Assembly (NCBI RefSeq): GCF_024448955.1
Contig: NZ_JAMOIH010000007.1
Coordinates: 159,209-223,208 of the forward strand
Direction of reading: 5' to 3'
Length of the DNA: 64,000 nt
From: Stutzerimonas stutzeri
Lineage (GTDB): Bacteria; Pseudomonadota; Gammaproteobacteria; Pseudomonadales; Pseudomonadaceae
This document shows positions 58,946 to 64,000 of the stretch, piece by piece (positions within the stretch are counted from its first letter, which is position 1; every line of letters begins with the position of its first letter). The notes below the pieces were generated by a model, which was given only the letters and a program-made list of their open reading frames with translations, made no database searches and had not been told where the DNA came from. Position numbers and translations under genes: made by a program.

Positions 58946-59956
58946 CTACTTGAAGTTGCGTTTAACCAGCTTTTCCAGCCAGCCAACGATGCCGGAGCGG
59001 AACAGCAGCACGCACAGGACGAAGATCACCCCGAGAATCACGTGCACCCACTCGCCCAACGGGCCGCTGGATAGCGAGCTCTGCAACGTCACCACTACGG
59101 TCGCTCCGACTATCGGCCCGAGGAGCGTGCCAACGCCGCCCAGCAGTGTCATCAGGATCACTTCGCCAGACATGTGCCAGTGCGCATCGGTCAAGGACGC
59201 GAGCTGGAACACCACCGTCTTGGTGGACCCCGCCAGCCCGGTCAGCGCGGCGGAGATAACGAACGCGATCAGCTTGTGCGCGTCGACGTTATAACCCAGC
59301 GATATCGCCCTCGGCTCGTTCTCGCGGATCGCCTTGAGCACCTGCCCATAGGGCGAATGAATGGTGCGCTGGATGATCGCGAAACCAAGCACGAACACCG
59401 CCAACACGAAGTAGTACAGAGACATATTGTTCTGCATGTCGAACAGCCCAAACAGGTGTCCACGCGGAACCCCCTGCATGCCGTTTTCACCGCCGGTGAA
59501 CGGCGCCTGTACGAAAACGAAGAAGACCATCTGTGCCAGCGCAAGGGTGATCATCGCGAAATAGATGCCCTGCCTGCGAATCGCCAACAGCCCGAAAATC
59601 ACACCCAGGATCGTGGATGCCAGCGTCCCGACCAGAATGCCGAGTTCCGTGCTCAGGCCGCTGTAGGTGCTGAGCATGTAGCCGGTGATGTAGCCGCCGC
59701 AGGCAAAAAATGCCGCATGCCCAAAGGACAGCAACCCGGCATACCCCAGCAGCAGGTTGAACGCACAGGCAAACAGTGCGAAGCACAAGAACTTCATCAG
59801 AAACACGGGGTAGACCATCATCGGCGCGACCAGCGCCACACCCAGCAGGACCAGATAGAAGATGTTCTGACGCCGCCGGGCAGCACGGCGGCGCTCGCGC
59901 TCGGCATTTGCCCGGATGGTCATCGGAGACGCTTGAACGCTTTCCTGAGTCGACAT
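58946..59956 (-). CDS. livM: Branched-chain amino acid-type ABC permease LivM
   Basis: This 336-residue membrane protein has many helices and LLGYAGLLSFGHAAFFACGGY and LKAIRENEPRAISLGYNVDAHKL, the LivM coupling loop. ATG 59956 is preferred over ATG 59962: AGGAGG lies seven bases before the first but only one base before the second. It pairs with livH. Confidence 0.92.
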   Translation of the reverse strand: MSTQESVQASPMTIRANAERERRRAARRRQNIFYLVLLGVALVAPMMVYPVFLMKFLCFALFACAFNLLLGYAGLLSFGHAAFFACGGYITGYMLSTYSGLSTELGILVGTLASTILGVIFGLLAIRRQGIYFAMITLALAQMVFFVFVQAPFTGGENGMQGVPRGHLFGLFDMQNNMSLYYFVLAVFVLGFAIIQRTIHSPYGQVLKAIRENEPRAISLGYNVDAHKLIAFVISAALTGLAGSTKTVVFQLASLTDAHWHMSGEVILMTLLGGVGTLLGPIVGATVVVTLQSSLSSGPLGEWVHVILGVIFVLCVLLFRSGIVGWLEKLVKRNFK

Positions 59957-59958
59957 GT

Positions 59959-60846
59959 TCATGCCTCCTTACCGAACAGACCTGCCGGACGAACAAGCAG
60001 GACCAGTACCATGATCACGAAGATCACCGTGTTTGCCGCCTCTGGGTAGAACACCTTGGTCAACCCCTCGATCAGCCCCATGGCAAGACCAGTGATGATG
60101 GCGCCCATGATCGAGCCCATACCGCCAATCACCACCACCGCGAACACCACGATCAGCAGATTCGAGCCCATGCCAGGCGTGACTGCATAGATCGGCGCCG
60201 CCAGCACGCCGGCAAAGGCCGCCAGCGCGACGCCGTAGCCATAGGTCAGGGTGATCAGCAGCGGCACGTTGATGCCGAATGCCTGCATCAGCTTGGGATT
60301 TTCCGTGCCGGCGCGCAGATACGAGCCCAGGCGGGTCCGTTCGATCATGTACCAGGTGGCGAAGCAGACCGTCAGCGCGGCGACGATGACCCAACCGCGG
60401 TAGGTCGGCAGGAACATGAAGCCCAGGTTATGTCCGCCCTTGAGCATTTCAGGCATCGGATATGACGAACCCGACACGCCGAAAAGCTTGACGAAGCTGC
60501 CTTCGACGATCAGCGCCAGGCCGAACGTCAGCAACAGGCCATACAAGTGATCTTCACCGGCGATGCGCCGTAGCAGGCCGCGCTCGATCCCCATTCCCAG
60601 CAAACCGATCAGTAGCGGCGCCAGCAGCAGCGCTGCCCAATAATTGATGCCCAGGTAGTTCAGCCCGAGAAATGCCGCGAAGGCGCCCAGCATGTATTGC
60701 GCGCCATGGGCGAAGTTGATGATGCGCAGCAGGCCGAAGATGATCGCCAGACCAAGGCTCAGCAGCGCATAGAACGACCCGTTGATCAGGCCGAGCAGCA
60801 ACTGCCCGAACAACACACTCAGGGGAACGCCGAAAACGAGAGTCAT
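59959..60846 (-). CDS. livH: Branched-chain amino acid-type ABC permease LivH
   Basis: This 295-residue permease starts GLINGSFYALLSLGLAIIFG and contains LRIINFAHGAQYMLGAFAAF and GMGSIMGAIITGLAMGLIEG, typical of LivH. It forms the membrane pore with livM. Its 3-prime end carries the AGGAGG used by livM. Confidence 0.92.
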   Translation of the reverse strand: MTLVFGVPLSVLFGQLLLGLINGSFYALLSLGLAIIFGLLRIINFAHGAQYMLGAFAAFLGLNYLGINYWAALLLAPLLIGLLGMGIERGLLRRIAGEDHLYGLLLTFGLALIVEGSFVKLFGVSGSSYPMPEMLKGGHNLGFMFLPTYRGWVIVAALTVCFATWYMIERTRLGSYLRAGTENPKLMQAFGINVPLLITLTYGYGVALAAFAGVLAAPIYAVTPGMGSNLLIVVFAVVVIGGMGSIMGAIITGLAMGLIEGLTKVFYPEAANTVIFVIMVLVLLVRPAGLFGKEA

Positions 60847-60874
60847 GATTCACTACCCAGAAAAGTCCGTGACG

Positions 60875-60896
60875 CCCCGGCCGTGCGCGGCCGGGG
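60875..60896 (-). other. GC-rich hairpin between the binding protein gene and livH
   Basis: CCCCGGCCG / CGGCCGGGG with a four-base loop lies 20 bases after the substrate-binding gene stop and lacks a T run. It mirrors the hairpin after dctP. Confidence 0.6.
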
Positions 60897-60915
60897 ATGG
60901 CTCGGGTCCGGCCGG

Positions 60916-62130
60916 TCAGTTCTTGGTAACCAGCTTGCACTGACTTTCGGAGAGCGGGCGGAACGCCACGTCGCCTGGGATGGTGCTGACGATCTCGTAG
61001 AGGTCCCATTCGCCTTTGGATTCGGCTGGTGTCTTGACCTTTACCAGGTACATATCGTGGACCATGCGACCGTCTTCGCGGATGGTGCCGTTCTTGGCGA
61101 ACATGTCGTTGACCGGCGTCTTGGCCATCTGCGCGCGAACGGTTTCGGTGTCGTCGCTGCCCGTCTGCTTCACTGCGTTCAGGTAGTGAGTGGTCGCCGA
61201 GTAGATGCCTGCATGCACCATGGTCGGCATGCTGCCCATGCGCTCTTCGTAGCGCTTGGCCCAGGCGCGAGTCTCCTCGTTCATGTCCCAGTACCAGCCG
61301 GTCGTCAGCATCAGGCCCTGCGTCACTTCAAGCCCCATGGCGTGAATGTCGTTGAGAAACACCACCATGCCGGCCAGACGCTGCCCGGATTGGGTCACGC
61401 CGAATTCACTGGCGGTTTTCAGCGAGTTGACGGTGTCAGCGCCGGCGTTGGCCAGCGCGATCACATCGGCGCCGGAACCCTGTGCCTGCAGAATGTAGGA
61501 AGAGAAATCGCTGCTTGGGAACGGATGGCGAACGGCGCCGACCACGCTGCCGCCCTCGGCCTCGACGACCTTCTTGATGTCGTTCTCCATGGCGTGGCCG
61601 AAGGCATAGTCGGCAGTCAGGATGAACCAGCTTTTGCCGCCATCCTTGAGCACTGCATTGGCGGTACCGTTGGCCAGCGCGAAGGTGTCGTAGGTCCAGT
61701 GAATGTGGTTGGGCGAACAGAACTCATTGGTGATGCTCGACGCGGCGGCACCTGAGATCAAGGCGAGCTTACCGCCCTGCTCCACCACCTTGCTGGCTGC
61801 CAGCACCACGGAGCTGGCCACCATGCCGGTGACCATGTCGACGTTGCGCTCATCGATCCACTGGCGGACAGTGTTGGCGCCCACGTCAGGCTTGTTCAAG
61901 TCATCGGCGTTGAAGGTGACGATCTTCTTGCCATCGACACTACCGCCGAAGTCCTCGATGGCCATCTTCAGCGCTTCGAGACCGCCCGGGCCGGACAGGT
62001 CGCGGTAAGTGCCGGACATGTCGGCAAGGTAGCCGATGCGAATTTCATCGTTGCTGATTTCCGCCTGGGCGGCACCGGTGATCATGCTCGAAACCAGAAC
62101 GGCGGCTGCGGTTTTCTTGATGATTTTCAT
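60916..62130 (-). CDS. LIV-type ABC transporter substrate-binding protein
   Basis: This 404-residue periplasmic binding protein of the LivK fold has a signal peptide ending near AQA (residue 21-23), then IRIGYLADMSGTYRDLSGPG. It belongs to the branch used for aromatic acids, amides or branched acids, so the true ligand is unsure. ATG 62130 (MKIIKK) was preferred to an in-frame GTG at 62136. The gene lies 82 bases downstream of livF. Confidence 0.88.
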   Translation of the reverse strand: MKIIKKTAAAVLVSSMITGAAQAEISNDEIRIGYLADMSGTYRDLSGPGGLEALKMAIEDFGGSVDGKKIVTFNADDLNKPDVGANTVRQWIDERNVDMVTGMVASSVVLAASKVVEQGGKLALISGAAASSITNEFCSPNHIHWTYDTFALANGTANAVLKDGGKSWFILTADYAFGHAMENDIKKVVEAEGGSVVGAVRHPFPSSDFSSYILQAQGSGADVIALANAGADTVNSLKTASEFGVTQSGQRLAGMVVFLNDIHAMGLEVTQGLMLTTGWYWDMNEETRAWAKRYEERMGSMPTMVHAGIYSATTHYLNAVKQTGSDDTETVRAQMAKTPVNDMFAKNGTIREDGRMVHDMYLVKVKTPAESKGEWDLYEIVSTIPGDVAFRPLSESQCKLVTKN

Positions 62131-62212
62131 AGTCACTCACTGTGATTGTTTTTGTTGTTGTACTAACCGGCATGCACTTCAACCCGGTATGCCTTTCTGA
62201 CAAAGAGGCCCG

Positions 62213-62929
62213 TCAGACCCCCAGACAGCTATTCAAAAACTCCTTTTTCGAATCCAGTTCGGCAGCGCTGATTTCTTCGATGATCTGACCGTGTTCCATC
62301 ACGTAATGACGGTCCGCCAGTGGCGCCGCGAAACGGAAATTCTGTTCCACCAGAACGATGGTCAACCCGCGGTTCTTCAGCTTGATCAGCACCTCGCCGA
62401 GTTTCTGCACGATCACCGGTGCGAGGCCTTCGGTGATTTCATCCAGCAACAGCAGATTGGCGCCGGTACGCAGAATGCGGGCCATTGCCAGCATCTGCTG
62501 TTCGCCGCCGGACAACCGCGTGCCCTGGCTGAAGCGGCGTTCATAGAGGTTGGGGAACATTTCGTACAGCTCGTCCAGCCCCATGCCGCCACTGCGTACC
62601 GTTGGCGGCAGCAACAGGTTTTCCTCGACGCTCAGGCTGGAAAAAATGCCCCGTTCTTCCGGGCAATAGCCGACACCCAGCCGGGGAATCTGGTGGGCGG
62701 GCATGCCGATGGTTTCGTTGCCGTTGACCACGATCGAGCCGGTGCGGCGGCCGACCATGTTCATGATGGCGCGCAAGGTGGTGCTGCGTCCGGACCCGTT
62801 GCGCCCGAGCAGCGTCACCAACTCTCCTCGCCCGACCACCATGTCGACGCCGTGAAGGATGTGAGACTCGCCATAGAACGCATGCAGGTCATCCAGCCGC
62901 AGCTGGTCGCGATCAGCCATGGGCGTCAT
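62213..62929 (-). CDS. livF: LIV-type ABC ATPase LivF, arginine in Walker A
   Basis: This 238-residue ATPase has the Walker A GRNGSGRSTT, in which the usual invariant lysine is Arg48. The signature is LSGGEQQMLAMARILRTG and Walker B LLLLDEITEGLAP. I recall this lysine-to-arginine form in related betaproteobacterial proteins, so it may be a family trait and not a loss of function. GAGGAGG is seven bases before ATG 62929, which overlaps the livG stop. Confidence 0.9.
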   Translation of the reverse strand: MTPMADRDQLRLDDLHAFYGESHILHGVDMVVGRGELVTLLGRNGSGRSTTLRAIMNMVGRRTGSIVVNGNETIGMPAHQIPRLGVGYCPEERGIFSSLSVEENLLLPPTVRSGGMGLDELYEMFPNLYERRFSQGTRLSGGEQQMLAMARILRTGANLLLLDEITEGLAPVIVQKLGEVLIKLKNRGLTIVLVEQNFRFAAPLADRHYVMEHGQIIEEISAAELDSKKEFLNSCLGV

Positions 62930-63699
62930 GGATGCGCCTCCTCTACGGCGGCTTCGCTGCCCATGTAGGCTTCGCGGACCTGCGGGTTGGCCGAGACGGT
63001 TTCATAGTCGCCTTCGGCCAGCACGGCACCGCGGGCGAGCACGGTGATGCGATCGCAGAGGCGGCTGACCACACTGAGGTTGTGCTCGACCATCAACACC
63101 GTGCGGTTTTCAGCTGCGCGACGAACCAGCGCAACGACCATATCGACGTCCTCGCCGCCCATGCCTTGGGTGGGTTCGTCGAGCAGCAGGACGACCGGGT
63201 CCAGAGCCAAGGTGGTTGCCAGTTCGAGTGCGCGCTTGCGGCCGTAGGGCAACTCGATGGCGAGCGTCTGGGCAAAGGACTGCAGGTCTACGTCAGCCAG
63301 CAACTGCATGGCGCGCTCATCCAGATCGCGCAGCGTTCGCTCGGATTTCCAGAAGTGGTACGAGTTGCCGAGCTTCTGCTGCAGCGCTACTCGCACGTTC
63401 TCCAGCACCGTCATGTGACCGAACACCGCGGAAATCTGAAACGAACGCACCAGCCCCAGCCGGGCAATCTCGTTGGCCTTCATCGAGGTGATGGATTTGC
63501 CGCGATAGAGAATGTCGCCGCGAGTGGGCTTCAGGAACTTGGTGAGGAGATTGAATACGGTGGTCTTGCCGGCACCGTTCGGGCCGATCAGTGCGTGGAT
63601 GTGACCCTTCTGAACGCGAAGATCGACGGAATCCACTGCGGTGAAGCCGCGAAACTCCTTGGTTAAGCCGCGCGTTTCCAGCACGAACTCTGGTGCCAT
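62926..63699 (-). CDS. livG: LIV-type ABC ATPase LivG
   Basis: This 257-residue ATPase has a normal Walker A GPNGAGKTTVFNLL, the signature position reading LPYGRKRALELATTL in place of LSxGQ, Walker B VLLLDEPTQGMGGED, and H-loop VLMVEHNLSVV. It is first of the livGF-binding protein-livHM operon. An operator-like palindrome lies 59-83 bases upstream. Confidence 0.92.
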   Translation of the reverse strand: MAPEFVLETRGLTKEFRGFTAVDSVDLRVQKGHIHALIGPNGAGKTTVFNLLTKFLKPTRGDILYRGKSITSMKANEIARLGLVRSFQISAVFGHMTVLENVRVALQQKLGNSYHFWKSERTLRDLDERAMQLLADVDLQSFAQTLAIELPYGRKRALELATTLALDPVVLLLDEPTQGMGGEDVDMVVALVRRAAENRTVLMVEHNLSVVSRLCDRITVLARGAVLAEGDYETVSANPQVREAYMGSEAAVEEAHP

Positions 63700-63757
63700 G
63701 AGATGCCCTCTAACCCTGATTATTGTTGTTGGTTATGGCGCAGGTCGCTGGATGACC

Positions 63758-63782
63758 TTTACGTAAACGATAACAATCGTTT
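63758..63782. promoter_or_regulatory. Palindromes upstream of the liv operon
   Basis: TTTACGTAAA (63758-63767) overlaps an 18-base inverted repeat AAACGAT-AACA-ATCGTTT (63765-63782). They are in the only gap that can hold the liv promoter. The site is typical of a TetR- or MerR-type operator, though no such regulator is in the window. Confidence 0.5.
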
Positions 63783-63873
63783 CAATCAGCAGGCAAGTTC
63801 CAATTTCAAACGATCGATTGATCGGAACAACCAGTTTTTCGCCCACCATGGGCGAATCCCCATTGAAAGTAGC

Positions 63874-63907
63874 CGAAAAAAACCGGGCCACAACAGCCCG
63901 GTAAAAA
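63874..63907 (-). terminator. Terminator after the partial porin gene
   Basis: ACCGGGC / GCCCGGT stem (63882-63888 with 63896-63902) is followed on the minus strand by seven T. It isolates the upstream gene from the liv operon. Confidence 0.85.
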
Positions 63908-63945
63908 CGATCAACGAGGAGGTATTTGAATCAACCGCAGGGCTG

Positions 63946-64000
63946 TTACCACAGCGCCATTGTGTAGCTCAGGATCAGCCGGGTTTCGTCTATATCGCTG
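63946..64000 (-). CDS. C-terminus of a probable outer-membrane porin (partial)
   Basis: A minus-strand frame enters from the right edge and stops at TAA 63946. The visible residues SDIDETRLILSYTMALW form an amphipathic final strand ending in an aromatic residue, as in outer-membrane beta-barrels such as OprD-type porins. Only 17 residues are visible, so the family is uncertain. Co-direction with liv would suit a dedicated uptake porin. Confidence 0.5.
   Translation of the reverse strand, partial: SDIDETRLILSYTMALW

Noticed and set aside
58593..58986. Open frames within the three-copy repeat array
   Set aside because: They repeat the same low-complexity peptide because the DNA is repeated, with no ribosome binding sites.

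Overview
The window looks like chromosomal DNA of a Pseudomonas-type gammaproteobacterium, most likely the P. stutzeri (Stutzerimonas) group. GC is high and even. From about 0.3 to 39.6 kb the gene order agrees with what I recall of the Pseudomonas aeruginosa PA1838 to PA1800 block: cysI, sohB, nudC, ldcA, dnaQ, rnhA, gloB, mltD, npp operon, fabI, ppiD, hupB, lon, clpX, clpP, tig. I see no phage, insertion sequence, CRISPR array, rRNA or tRNA. Species and synteny statements are recall plus inference, not a search.

Region 1 (1-11 kb): the tail of a kinase-like protein, two small membrane proteins, the sulfite reductase pair cysI plus DUF934, an AcuI/YhdH-type reductase, the SohB protease, a histidine phosphatase, an SCP2 protein, a phosphotransferase plus SDR pair, and a TauE/SafE-type exporter. 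Two very short ORFs (1040-1153 and 3562-3660) have ribosome binding sites and may be real. Region 2 (11-31 kb): nudC with a histidine-rich-phosphotransfer-like 560-residue protein, a dienoyl-CoA isomerase-like crotonase, lysine decarboxylase, a methyltransferase-rnhA-dnaQ operon divergent from gloB and mltD, an HDOD regulator, and the npp/yej peptide ABC importer, which runs into fabI by a 20-nt overlap. Region 3 (31-39.6 kb, all minus strand): the protein quality-control block tig-clpP-clpX-lon-hupB-ppiD, with intercistronic hairpins, a good hupB promoter, a sigma32-like lon promoter, and a structured terminator-ended stretch between hupB and ppiD.

Region 4 (40-64 kb) is the accessory part and is catabolic. 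It contains a TRAP carboxylate importer; the valine distal pathway (isobutyryl-CoA dehydrogenase, 3-hydroxyisobutyryl-CoA hydrolase, mmsB, mmsA); an acyl-CoA ligase and an alpha-methylacyl-CoA racemase-like protein; an acyl-CoA dehydrogenase, thiolase and HSD10-like SDR set on the minus strand; coupled LysR and AraC regulators; a divergent enoyl-CoA hydratase; and a complete LIV-type ABC importer. Together these read as uptake and beta-oxidation of branched-chain amino acids or 2-methyl-branched acids (valine and isoleucine routes). REP-type palindromic pairs and a three-copy palindromic repeat array sit between its operons. I found no clear case of an undescribed system. The best leads are the hupB-ppiD structured element, a repeated leader motif before tig and clpP, operator-like dyads, the arginine-substituted Walker A in the LIV ATPase, and the unusually complete branched-acyl cluster.
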